Below, piece after piece: positions 56,290 through 64,000 of a DNA stretch of 64,000 nucleotides. The stretch is from contig NZ_JAAOIW010000001.1 in the NCBI RefSeq assembly GCF_011440305.1, positions 434,001 to 498,000 on the forward strand. Direction: 5' to 3'. The notes under the pieces are model-generated. The model ran no database searches. It was not told the DNA's origin and saw only the letters and a program-made list of their open reading frames with translations. Every line of letters begins with the position of its first letter. The first letter of the stretch is position 1. The position numbers were made by a program, and so were the translations under genes. This DNA is from Paenibacillus agricola. GTDB lineage: Bacteria > Bacillota > Bacilli > Paenibacillales > NBRC-103111.

Positions 56290-58130
56290 AGTTTATACCC
56301 TCCATTATCTGAACCCGCTACCGCTGTTTGAATAAAGGCTTCTGCTTCATCTGGGGCTTGGGGTGTTTGGTTAAGCTCTCCCTGATCTTCGGACGTAATG
56401 GGTTGATCCGCGAATTGGATTTTATAGGTTTCCAGATAACGCCCTGGCTGCTTCATCAACTGCTGGTGTGTGCCCCGCTGCACTACAATCCCTTTATCCA
56501 AGACTACAATCTCATCGGCATGCTTTAGGGAAGAAATCCGGTGGGCAATAATAAAAGTCGTCCGTCCCTTCATAAGCTCCTGGAAGCCTAGCTGAATTTC
56601 ATGCTCGGTCTCCATATCGACCGCACTTGTCGCATCATCGAGAATAAGAATCTTCGGATTTTTCAGCAAGGCTCGGGCAATCGCAATCCGTTGTTTCTGG
56701 CCGCCGGATAGACCCATTCCCCGCTCACCCACAATCGTTTCATACCCTAACGGCATTTCCATAATAAATTCGTGGGCTTTGGCAAGCCGTGCCGCCTGAA
56801 TAATCTGCTCCATCGAAACATTACGGACACCATAAGCAATATTATTCAAAATGGAGGAGGAGAACAGGAAGGTCTCTTGGAATACAATAGACATATGCTC
56901 ACGTAAGCTTTCAAGCTTAATATCACGAATATCGCGGCCGTCCAGCTTAATCGAGCCTTCCTTAATGTTATACGCTCTTAACAAAAGCTGAATAACGGTT
57001 GATTTGCCTGAACCCGTACCTCCCAGCAGCCCAATTACAGATCCGGCAGGTGCATCCAGTTGAAAATCCTGAAGCGCCGACTTTTGATCGGGATAAGCAA
57101 ACGATACCTTCTCAAACTTGATATGGCCTTGAACCTCATTGGCTTGCAGGCTTACTGCTGTGTCTTTGTCCTTCACATGTATGTATTGATGTAATATTTC
57201 CAATAAACGTTCTCCCGCCGCCTTGGACTGGGTAAAGTTATTAATATGAAAACCAATTTGCCACATCGGTCCGATAATATACCACATCAAGCTAAAGAAG
57301 GCGACAAGCTCTCCCAAGGTAAGCGTCTTTTGAATAACCATCCATCCGCCGGTAGCCAACAAAATAACAACACTTAAATTGGCAAATAGCTCCATTAGCG
57401 GAAAGTATTTAGCCCAAATACCCGAAGTGGTCACGTTATTCATTTTGTAATCCTCATTACGTTCAGAAAATTTCTCAATTTCATAAGGCTCTCTGGCAAA
57501 AGATTTAACGGTACGGACACCCGTAATATTTTCTTGTACGGATGTGGTCATATTGCTCATGGATTTACGGACAGAGCGAAATGCCGGATGGATTTTGCCT
57601 TCAAACCGTACTGCGGTAAATACCAGGAAGGGCATGGAGACCATCGTAATAAGCGTTAGCTTCCAATTGATAGTCAGCATCATAATGGCTCCAAAGGTAA
57701 ACATCATAAAGACATTTAATATTTGTACAAAACCAAATCCGATAAAATCACGCACCGCTTGCAAATCTGCTGTCAGCCGGGACATCAAATCCCCTGTCCT
57801 CGCTTTGTCATAATATTGAAAGGATAAATATTGCAGCTTCTTATACAAAGCATTCCTCAGATTATAGGCAGTCTGGTTGCCAAGCCTGCCACTAAAAAAA
57901 CCATGTAAATATTGGAATAAAGCTTTACAGGTAATAATACCCACGACAACGAGCGCTAAATAAGGAACCTCAGCAAATTGTTGCTTGGCGATTACGTGAT
58001 CGATTAAATAACGAAGTAAATTTGGATAAACCAAGCCAAGTGCAGTTGCCGTCATTAATGACAGGATCGATGCATACATAAATCTTTTTTCTGACCAGTA
58101 ATACTCCTTTAATTGCTTAAAAACTTCCAT
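56286..58130 (-). CDS. ABC multidrug exporter half-transporter, degenerate partner (BmrC-like)
   Basis: A 614-residue half-transporter with six N-terminal membrane segments and an ATPase domain: Walker A GGTGSGKST near residue 367, signature LSGGQKQRIAIARALL near 474, and Walker B ILILDDA near 494 with Asp in place of the catalytic Glu. Such Asp-containing subunits occur in heterodimeric exporters (BmrC, TM287). GGAGGGCC precedes ATG 58130. A possible 53-codon leader ORF ends 22 bp upstream. Confidence 0.88.
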   Translation of the reverse strand: MEVFKQLKEYYWSEKRFMYASILSLMTATALGLVYPNLLRYLIDHVIAKQQFAEVPYLALVVVGIITCKALFQYLHGFFSGRLGNQTAYNLRNALYKKLQYLSFQYYDKARTGDLMSRLTADLQAVRDFIGFGFVQILNVFMMFTFGAIMMLTINWKLTLITMVSMPFLVFTAVRFEGKIHPAFRSVRKSMSNMTTSVQENITGVRTVKSFAREPYEIEKFSERNEDYKMNNVTTSGIWAKYFPLMELFANLSVVILLATGGWMVIQKTLTLGELVAFFSLMWYIIGPMWQIGFHINNFTQSKAAGERLLEILHQYIHVKDKDTAVSLQANEVQGHIKFEKVSFAYPDQKSALQDFQLDAPAGSVIGLLGGTGSGKSTVIQLLLRAYNIKEGSIKLDGRDIRDIKLESLREHMSIVFQETFLFSSSILNNIAYGVRNVSMEQIIQAARLAKAHEFIMEMPLGYETIVGERGMGLSGGQKQRIAIARALLKNPKILILDDATSAVDMETEHEIQLGFQELMKGRTTFIIAHRISSLKHADEIVVLDKGIVVQRGTHQQLMKQPGRYLETYKIQFADQPITSEDQGELNQTPQAPDEAEAFIQTAVAGSDNGGYKL

Positions 58131-58152
58131 GTGGCCCTCCTCAGGATCTACT

Positions 58153-58314
58153 CTAAAACTGCATTATAAACAAAGCCGCCCTAACAATGGCCGCCTCCAG
58201 AACAAGAAACAACAAATACGCATAATAAATCATATTCGTTTGTTCCCAGTAGCTTTCACAGCGGTGGTAAACCCACTTGCGAAAGCGTTTGCTTTTAAAG
58301 AATCTTAACACCAT
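58153..58314 (-). CDS. Possible 53-residue small protein or leader ORF before the ABC exporter
   Basis: ATG 58314 opens a 53-codon frame ending 22 bp before the ABC gene. The product has a basic N-terminus (MVLRFFKSKRFRKW) and one hydrophobic segment (MIYYAYLLFLVLEAAIV). Size and position recall BmrB, the short translated leader of B. subtilis bmrCD. There is no ribosome site at the expected distance: GGAGG lies about 25 nt upstream and fits a 12-codon TTG frame instead. The rest of the 389-bp gap (58131-58519) holds the dynA terminator and no other recognised feature. Confidence 0.35.
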   Translation of the reverse strand: MVLRFFKSKRFRKWVYHRCESYWEQTNMIYYAYLLFLVLEAAIVRAALFIMQF

Positions 58315-58460
58315 CCACAAAGCGCGGCAACAAACCGATCCTCCATAATTGTCCTTATCAGGAGCTAATTCCCCGTATACTTACAAAATAGGTACGTTAT
58401 CCACTTATCTCTTACGAATTATACACATTTCCGCCATATGTAAACCCTTTCACGAAATCT

Positions 58461-58492
58461 AAAAAAAAGTGGCTGTCCGGTATCGGACAACC
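58461..58492 (-). terminator. Terminator after dynA
   Basis: GGTTGTCCG and CGGACAGCC pair (with a wobble) and are followed by eight T after a short CAC on the minus strand. It separates dynA from the ABC exporter operon. Confidence 0.85.
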
Positions 58493-58519
58493 CCCATTTA
58501 TAGACCTGCTTGCATTTGG

Positions 58520-61500
58520 TTACTCATTAAGATTCATTAAAATATCCTGCTTAGCTTGCAGCATGCCAATGTCAATCGGCAGCTCTAAAGCAACAAGTTG
58601 TCCGTCCACATATTCTTGAAGCTCCACAAGAATTTGCTTCGACATTTGGTCATACCAGGACTGCAATTGGCCGCTGTAAGCGGAATCCAGCCAAGCAGCC
58701 TGCCCTGCCACATAGGCGGTTAACGGCTCAATCAATGCCGCTTCCAGCTCCTTGCGCAAATTTTGCTTGCCTTCACCCTCGAAGAAATGCTTCGCATTTT
58801 TATAAAAGCCGGCAATCCATTTGGGCTGGATGGAAGTCGCCTTGAAGGGCTCTGCCCCCTCTGGGGTTTGGAACGATACAGCTTCATACTCCGATGGTTG
58901 AAAAGCGGCCAGCTCATTTTGCAGCCCTTGCATCCATTGCTGCCTCCTTTTGGCGGCTTTGCTATGGATCGCTTTTTCAATGCGCAAGGTAATTGCCAAA
59001 ACCTCTTGGGACAAGTCAAAAGCAATCATCCGGCAAAGATCATTCCACGCAGCACCTGCGATCGCTTTGCCATCTTGGCCTTCCTCGCGAAATACGGCGG
59101 GATTAAATGCAAGATTAAACAATTCGCCGAAGCGGTAGGTCGCCCGCTGCTTTACATAATAAAGCAACTCATCAATTTCTTTGCGCAGCTCTCTTTCTTC
59201 AGCGTTCGTTCCGAGATTACCCAGCATTACCTCTGCTTCATGAAATGCCTTACGGATAGCAGCAGCACGAGTAAAACGCTCACTCTCGTCGGATTGTGCA
59301 CTTACAATCCATTGACTAAGCACATCACCCGCCCGCTTTAAATCAGCCTGGCCGGAGCGAATCGCAATATCGGTTAATTCCCCCAAGGTGAAGCGGACAA
59401 AATCTTGTTCAAACGCTGTAATTCCTGAAGCTTGCACCGTATCTTGCTCAGCTGCCAGCTTGCCTTCTAAAGCATAGTAACTCGACATCGGGTAAATCCG
59501 GGGATGGCGAATCCCCTGCTGCTGCAGATTCGTGGAAACATGGGTAACCACGCCCTCCAGCTCCTCGCCTGATGAAGCCAAGTCGGCAGCATTGACGATA
59601 AAAAACATTTTATCCAGCTCAAAGCTATCCTTAACACGACCGAGCTGCAGTAAAAACTCCCGATCCGCCTGAGAAAACGCATGGTTGTAATACGTAACAA
59701 ATAAAATAGCATCGGCATTCTTAATATAATTGAAGGCAACCCCAGTATGCCTGGCATTAATGGAATCTGCTCCAGGTGTATCCACAAGAACAATACCTTG
59801 GTCGGTTAAAGGATTAGAATAATACAATTCAATCAGCTCGACAAAGCAGGACTTGCTTTCGTTAGCTGCATACGTCGCGAACTGGTCAGCATCTACCCGC
59901 AATTCAGCGCCTAAATCGCCCTCTACCGCATCCCAGCCGTTTTCTACAGCCTTCAAAAACGTGTAATGCGGCTTGCCCTTGGCGGAAACTCGGTCAGCCG
60001 ACAGCTTGCGGATCGCCGCAAGGCTTTCTGGCAGGCTTGTTGTATAGATTCCCAGAATCTCCAACGAGTAGCGGATATCGTCGGTTAAGCTATCCTTGGT
60101 TTTCATACGAATCTTTGCCGTCCCATGCGGCCAGCCATTTTCCGGCTCAGGCGGCATAATTTTGTTGATCGCCGCCGTTGTTGGATTCGGTGATACCGGC
60201 AGCACCCTCTCGCCAATTAAAGCATTGGCGAATGACGATTTGCCGGCGCTGAACGCGCCGAATAGTGCGATCGTAAAGCGATTGCGCTGAAGCCGCTCCG
60301 CCTTTTCCAGCAAGGAGCGGCTGATGCTTGCAAGCGGCGCCAGTCCCGCGAGCGCCTCTGCGCCAGCGGTCAGCCGCATGGCGGCATCGCTCAGCCGTGA
60401 GCGGTGCGCGCCCTGCGCGAGCGGCTGCGTGCCTTCGCGCGTGCCGCGGCTCGCCGCGGCGACCGCCGCCAGCGCCGCGCGCGTGGCGTCGCCAGCTGCG
60501 GCCGCCAGCAGCGGTGCTGCACTCGGCGCGGCCTGCGCCGCTGCGGCCGGATCCGGCAGCGCCGGCACGGCTGCGCTCACGGCCGCGAGCGGCGCCGCCA
60601 GTGCAGCGGCGTAGGCCGCGTCGGCGGCGGCGAGCCGTTCGAGCTCGCGCAGGCTGCCGAGGCGGCCGTGCAGCGCAGCAAGCTGCTCGCGAAGCCCGAG
60701 CAGTAGCGGCTGCTGCGCCGCTGCAAGCAACGCTTTCAGCTCCTCGATCAGCTCGAACGCCTGCTTGCGGTAAAGCAGCTTCATTTCCGCTGCAAGCTGC
60801 TTCATATAATTTAATGTATATTCGCCATTAAAGCTGGCAGCTTGGTTGACTTGCGCAGCAATCCATTCAGGCTCTACCTCTACATGCAGCCGCTCTACCC
60901 GCTCCCTAACATCCTCAGGGCTAATTGCTGCCCCAACGCCTTCCGAGGCAGCCTCCATCGCTTTAAGCAGCCCCTGCTGCAAATGCCTCTCTACCTGCGT
61001 AGCAAGCTGCCCGGTAAAATCATAGTGCAACGCCAATAGCCGGCGCTCCACCTCCTTCGCCGTTTTCGACGCACCGGCAAAAAGCCCTACCTTAAAGCCG
61101 GCTTTGCGGCTCTGTAAATATTCCTGCGCCAAATCCCTCGTTACCGACGGTGTAATATTGGCGTTCTCCAATAATGTCGCCACATCTTTTCTCAGGGCTG
61201 TACGCAAGGCCTCAGGCTTCGCTTCAGCCGTATCCAACGTATTACTTAATTCGACTGAGCGCAGCTGTGCAGACTCAAGCTCCTCGTCTGCAGCTACCTG
61301 CAAACGCAGCTGCTCCTTGATCGGTTCGTTACGCTCAGCTACCTTCTCAGCATGCTCCTTGGTCAAATGCTTTGCGGATTTTTCCAAGCTTAGCTCTGAT
61401 AACGCTACACGCTGTTCGATCAGACGCTCTAGGAGCCAGCTAAGCTTGCCCCATTCGCTATGCGGATGGTCCGGCACTTTAACGGATGTATATACAATCC

Positions 61501-62203
61501 CATCTGGTTTAATATGCCAATTGGCAAACGCCTCCACTACACCAGCTTGATAAGCCGCAAAAGACAACTCTTGGTCTCGGTGCTTATCCACTTGATTAAT
61601 AATTAAGTAAAGCGGCTTACCCCACTCCTGCATTTTTTTCGTGAATGCAAAGTTTATTTCGGATTGCACATGATTATAATCCATCACATAAAAAACCACA
61701 TCTGCTAAATGCAAGGCAGATTCCGTTGCCAAATGATGTGCATCATCTGTGGAATCAATTCCCGGCGTGTCTAGCAAGCATGCATGCTCACCCAAAAAAG
61801 GTATGGGATAACGCAGCTCTATCGTTTCTATCGCTTCGCCATCACGGCAATAAGCCGCAAGATCGGAAAGCGGCACGATCTGCGTTTTTTGCGGGTGGCC
61901 TTCCTCCTGTGCCCGATGTACAACAATAGCTCCTGATTCGCCGCTACTGATCCGTACAATGTTTGCACTTGTTGGTATAGGGCTTGATGGCAAGAGCTGG
62001 TGTCCGCATAGCTTATTGATTAAACTGGATTTGCCTGCAGAGAAATGCCCACAAAATGCTATATATAAGCTTTCGCTGTCCATTTTCTGTAATAGCTGTT
62101 CCATTTTTCGAGCATTCTCTTGATCCTTTGCTTGTTCTACCTGTGCAAGCAAGGTACGGATCACATTCTCCATGGTTTCTCCGAGTAAAACTCCGCTGTT
62201 CAT
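58520..62203 (-). CDS. dynA: DynA-type double dynamin-like GTPase
   Basis: A 1227-residue protein with two dynamin modules in one chain, as in B. subtilis DynA (YpbR, about 1190 residues), which tethers and fuses membranes and aids division and phage or pore damage responses. First GTPase: P-loop GHFSAGKSS (residues 52-60), LLDTPGIDST and NQVDKH. Second GTPase: GAFSAGKSS near 650, LVDTPGADS and an NAAD G4-like motif. Helical stalk regions follow each. The junction (coded by about 60310-60770) is unusually Ala-rich and GC-rich. ATG 62203 has GGGGAG about 8 nt upstream; the frame opens earlier at 62245. Confidence 0.93.
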   Translation of the reverse strand: MNSGVLLGETMENVIRTLLAQVEQAKDQENARKMEQLLQKMDSESLYIAFCGHFSAGKSSLINKLCGHQLLPSSPIPTSANIVRISSGESGAIVVHRAQEEGHPQKTQIVPLSDLAAYCRDGEAIETIELRYPIPFLGEHACLLDTPGIDSTDDAHHLATESALHLADVVFYVMDYNHVQSEINFAFTKKMQEWGKPLYLIINQVDKHRDQELSFAAYQAGVVEAFANWHIKPDGIVYTSVKVPDHPHSEWGKLSWLLERLIEQRVALSELSLEKSAKHLTKEHAEKVAERNEPIKEQLRLQVAADEELESAQLRSVELSNTLDTAEAKPEALRTALRKDVATLLENANITPSVTRDLAQEYLQSRKAGFKVGLFAGASKTAKEVERRLLALHYDFTGQLATQVERHLQQGLLKAMEAASEGVGAAISPEDVRERVERLHVEVEPEWIAAQVNQAASFNGEYTLNYMKQLAAEMKLLYRKQAFELIEELKALLAAAQQPLLLGLREQLAALHGRLGSLRELERLAAADAAYAAALAAPLAAVSAAVPALPDPAAAAQAAPSAAPLLAAAAGDATRAALAAVAAASRGTREGTQPLAQGAHRSRLSDAAMRLTAGAEALAGLAPLASISRSLLEKAERLQRNRFTIALFGAFSAGKSSFANALIGERVLPVSPNPTTAAINKIMPPEPENGWPHGTAKIRMKTKDSLTDDIRYSLEILGIYTTSLPESLAAIRKLSADRVSAKGKPHYTFLKAVENGWDAVEGDLGAELRVDADQFATYAANESKSCFVELIELYYSNPLTDQGIVLVDTPGADSINARHTGVAFNYIKNADAILFVTYYNHAFSQADREFLLQLGRVKDSFELDKMFFIVNAADLASSGEELEGVVTHVSTNLQQQGIRHPRIYPMSSYYALEGKLAAEQDTVQASGITAFEQDFVRFTLGELTDIAIRSGQADLKRAGDVLSQWIVSAQSDESERFTRAAAIRKAFHEAEVMLGNLGTNAEERELRKEIDELLYYVKQRATYRFGELFNLAFNPAVFREEGQDGKAIAGAAWNDLCRMIAFDLSQEVLAITLRIEKAIHSKAAKRRQQWMQGLQNELAAFQPSEYEAVSFQTPEGAEPFKATSIQPKWIAGFYKNAKHFFEGEGKQNLRKELEAALIEPLTAYVAGQAAWLDSAYSGQLQSWYDQMSKQILVELQEYVDGQLVALELPIDIGMLQAKQDILMNLNE

Positions 62204-62247
62204 TTCCTGATCTCCCCAATATCCAATATTCTTATCCCCAAACAAAC

Positions 62248-62269
62248 AAAAAAACCGAATGGCTTCGGT
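62248..62269 (-). terminator. Terminator before dynA
   Basis: ACCGAA and TTCGGT form a stem with a 4-nt loop, extended by A-T pairs, followed by seven T on the minus strand. It ends the nth-small protein transcript. Confidence 0.75.
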
Positions 62270-62271
62270 TT

Positions 62272-62544
62272 TTAGTGTACCATACTTTCAGGGGACGGAA
62301 TAAAAATTTCGAACAGATTACCATGCTGCAAAATAGTAATATCTCTGTCTCGAACCTTCATAACAACAACCTCTAGTTTTGTTTTCATACGTTCTAAGTA
62401 ATTATCAGGAACTTCGCCTGATTCCATAACCGTAATGCCTTCCACTTGCTTTTCTTCATTGTCGGCCAGCTTTAAGTCAATCACTGTTTCGTAGATATCG
62501 GAAAACACTTCAAAATCATTGGTGTATACGGAAATACATTTCAT
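62272..62544 (-). CDS. Conserved small protein of unknown function
   Basis: A 90-residue acidic soluble protein (MKCISVYTNDFEVFSDIYE ... VEGITVMESGEVP ... MKVRDRDITILQHGNLFEIFIP). I recall very similar proteins in Bacillus and Paenibacillus, sometimes mislabelled as a transhydrogenase subunit; nothing in the sequence supports that. No signal peptide or metal motif. It lies 33 bp after nth on the same strand and upstream of a terminator, so it is probably cotranscribed with nth. Confidence 0.8.
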   Translation of the reverse strand: MKCISVYTNDFEVFSDIYETVIDLKLADNEEKQVEGITVMESGEVPDNYLERMKTKLEVVVMKVRDRDITILQHGNLFEIFIPSPESMVH

Positions 62545-62577
62545 ATTAATCCCATCCTTATCAGTATGCTGTTTAAT

Positions 62578-63249
62578 TTATTGTGCTTTAATAGACTTCC
62601 TAAGACTGCCGGATTTCATGCGTTTTTTTCCTTCACGACAACATTCTAACAATGGGCAAATCATACACTGGGGATTTTGTGCCTTACAGTGATAGCGTCC
62701 AAAAAATATAAGCCTGTGATGGGTATCCGTCCATTCATTTTTCGGTACTAGCTTCATCAGCTTATGCTCCACTTCGAGCACATTGTCTTTTTCACTCGCC
62801 ATTGCCAGTCGCTTAGCTACTCGCTCAACATGAGTATCAACTGCTATAGCAGGCACTCCAAATGCGTTGGATACAACCACATTCGCTGTTTTTCGACCTA
62901 CACCAGGCAACTCCACCAATTGCTCATGTGTTTGCGGAATTTCGCCATCATATTTATCCAGTACGATTCGGCAAAGTGCCTGGATGTGTTTAGCCTTGTT
63001 TCGGAAAAGCCCAATGCGGCGAATATCCTGCTCTAGTTCATCCAGTGGAACCGCTACATAATCCTCAGGACTTTTATACTTTTGAAATAATGTAGCCGTT
63101 ACTTTGTTAACCGTTTCGTCTGTACATTGTGCAGATAACAACACAGCAATCGTTAGCTCAAACGGATTAGCATGGTTTAACTCACAGTGCGCATCCGGAA
63201 ACATCCCGGCAATGGTATCAAGGATACTGCGGGCTTGCTTCTTGTTCAT
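62578..63249 (-). CDS. nth: Endonuclease III
   Basis: A 223-residue DNA glycosylase/AP lyase for oxidised pyrimidines. The helix-hairpin-helix LPGVGRKTANVV carries the catalytic Lys, and VDTHVER the catalytic Asp. The C-terminal iron-sulfur loop C-x6-C-x2-C-x5-C is complete (HCKAQNPQCMICPLLECC). A basic tail of about 15 residues follows. Length is normal for the family. Confidence 0.97.
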   Translation of the reverse strand: MNKKQARSILDTIAGMFPDAHCELNHANPFELTIAVLLSAQCTDETVNKVTATLFQKYKSPEDYVAVPLDELEQDIRRIGLFRNKAKHIQALCRIVLDKYDGEIPQTHEQLVELPGVGRKTANVVVSNAFGVPAIAVDTHVERVAKRLAMASEKDNVLEVEHKLMKLVPKNEWTDTHHRLIFFGRYHCKAQNPQCMICPLLECCREGKKRMKSGSLRKSIKAQ

Positions 63250-63360
63250 GGAGTGGCAAACAGTCCTTTGTCTGTGATATACATTTCAGTGTAACGAATC
63301 TGGTTTAAGTAATCAATCTAAACATGGGCCAAAAACCGAACTTTTAACGAATTTTTATCT

Positions 63361-63413
63361 GTTTTTAATAAAACCGCCTATATAATAGGAGCAATCTCCT
63401 ATATATAGACGGT
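63361..63413 (-). terminator. Long hairpin terminator after the right-edge gene
   Basis: ACCGTCTATATATAGGAG and CTCCTATTATATAGGCGGT pair over about 18 bp around a 4-nt loop, followed by TTTATT on the minus strand. It lies in the 181-bp gap before nth. Confidence 0.75.
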
Positions 63414-63430
63414 ATTTGTCTGTAAAAGCC

Positions 63431-64000
63431 TTATGGTTTTTCGATTTCTATAATTTTATCGTCCAATACATATAAAGAGATTTCTTCATTTTCGACAAAA
63501 CCATTGGCTGCTACAGCTGTAGTTCCTTTATGCAGATAAGCTTTCGCAAAGAAATTATAGGTTGTTTTTTCGCCAGCCGCATTTGGCTTTAACAGCAATT
63601 GATTTAACACATTATCATAGGATGACACAGTTCTCTTGGAGGCTGCTGCAACAGTAATTTGCACCTTGTCGCCAGCATTTTTAATAATTTCGACACGGTC
63701 ATTCAGCTTAAGCGCACTAAGTGCAGCCAAGGATACCCCATTTTGCTTAATTACAAATTGCAAGCCAACTGGAACCACTTGGACATTTCCAGTTACGAGC
63801 TCTTGAATAGTTACCGTGCTTGTTGCTGTATCTACAGCGGTAATTTTGCCACGCAAAGTATCCAGTAGCACCACTTTTTCTAAGACACTGCCCTTATACG
63901 AAACCTTAACATATTCATCCGCTTGAATATCCTCGAAGTTGTGCGTCGCCTTCGAGGGATTTGAAATTAAATCGTTATTAGTTACATCGAAGACAAACAA
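63431..64000 (-). CDS. C-terminal part of an unidentified protein, probably secreted
   Basis: The frame is open through the right edge, so only the last 189 or so residues are visible. They are beta-rich with short repeats of a strand-turn type (GKITAVDTATSTVTIQEL, LKLNDRVEIIKNAGDKVQI), few Cys, and end ISLYVLDDKIIEIEKP. This pattern is common in cell-surface proteins with S-layer homology modules of Paenibacillus, but no such module is in view. I do not recognise a family. Confidence 0.7.
   Translation of the reverse strand: MFVFDVTNNDLISNPSKATHNFEDIQADEYVKVSYKGSVLEKVVLLDTLRGKITAVDTATSTVTIQELVTGNVQVVPVGLQFVIKQNGVSLAALSALKLNDRVEIIKNAGDKVQITVAAASKRTVSSYDNVLNQLLLKPNAAGEKTTYNFFAKAYLHKGTTAVAANGFVENEEISLYVLDDKIIEIEKP

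Noticed and set aside
60328-60831. Arg/Ala-rich open frames on the plus strand opposite dynA
   Set aside because: They come from the GC-rich Ala patch, where stop codons are rare on both strands; no ribosome site, low-complexity product, and the dynA frame explains the region.

Overview
The window looks like a chromosomal segment of a Paenibacillus-like, endospore-forming Bacillota. Evidence: a complete division and cell wall (dcw) cluster that includes spoVD and spoVE; the spoIIGA-sigE-sigG sporulation block; a DNR-type MurE motif (DNPR) for meso-diaminopimelate peptidoglycan; strong AGGAGG ribosome binding sites; frequent TTG/GTG starts; a PyrR attenuator and a T-box leader. Nearly all housekeeping genes are on the minus strand, so biological order runs from right to left.

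Right end (about 53.2-64 kb, minus): the C-terminal part of an unidentified protein, nth, a small conserved protein, a double-headed dynamin-like GTPase (DynA type) with an abnormally GC-rich alanine-rich middle, a heterodimeric ABC exporter pair preceded by a possible 53-codon leader ORF, and a DUF4349 lipoprotein.

Centre (32.4-53.2 kb, minus): mraZ-rsmH-ftsL-pbpB-spoVD-murE-murF-[530 bp palindromic repeat element]-mraY-murD-spoVE-murG-murB-murA-divIB-ftsA-ftsZ. Three 10-bp spaced AAAGTGG boxes precede mraZ.

24.7-32.4 kb (plus strand): a seven-gene cassette placed head-on against ftsZ and divergent from spoIIGA. It encodes a FabH/OleA-like condensing enzyme, an ATP-grasp ligase, an OleD-like reductase, an MBL-fold hydrolase, an adenylate-forming enzyme, a GNAT/FemAB-like protein and an SDR. 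Five of the six junctions are overlapping or nearly so, and the starts include TTG, GTG and apparently CTG. This is the most novel part of the window: it resembles an olefin/beta-lactone (OleABCD) pathway in which OleB is replaced by an MBL hydrolase and other enzymes are added. Its product is unknown to me.

13-24.4 kb: spoIIGA-sigE-sigG-ylmC-ylmD-ylmE-sepF-ylmG-ylmH-divIVA, then a T-box controlled ileS, a DUF5665 membrane protein and a YteA-type zinc-finger protein (plus).

1-13 kb: lspA-ylyB-patA (minus), dapH-dapL (plus), and a pyrimidine operon pyrR-pyrB-pyrC-carA-carB-pyrF (minus) with a PyrR-dependent attenuator. patA, dapH and dapL together make the acetylase branch of meso-DAP/lysine synthesis, which supplies the MurE substrate. 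pyrP, pyrK and pyrD are not within the pyr operon as far as the window shows it. No tRNA, rRNA, CRISPR array, transposase gene or phage gene was seen.
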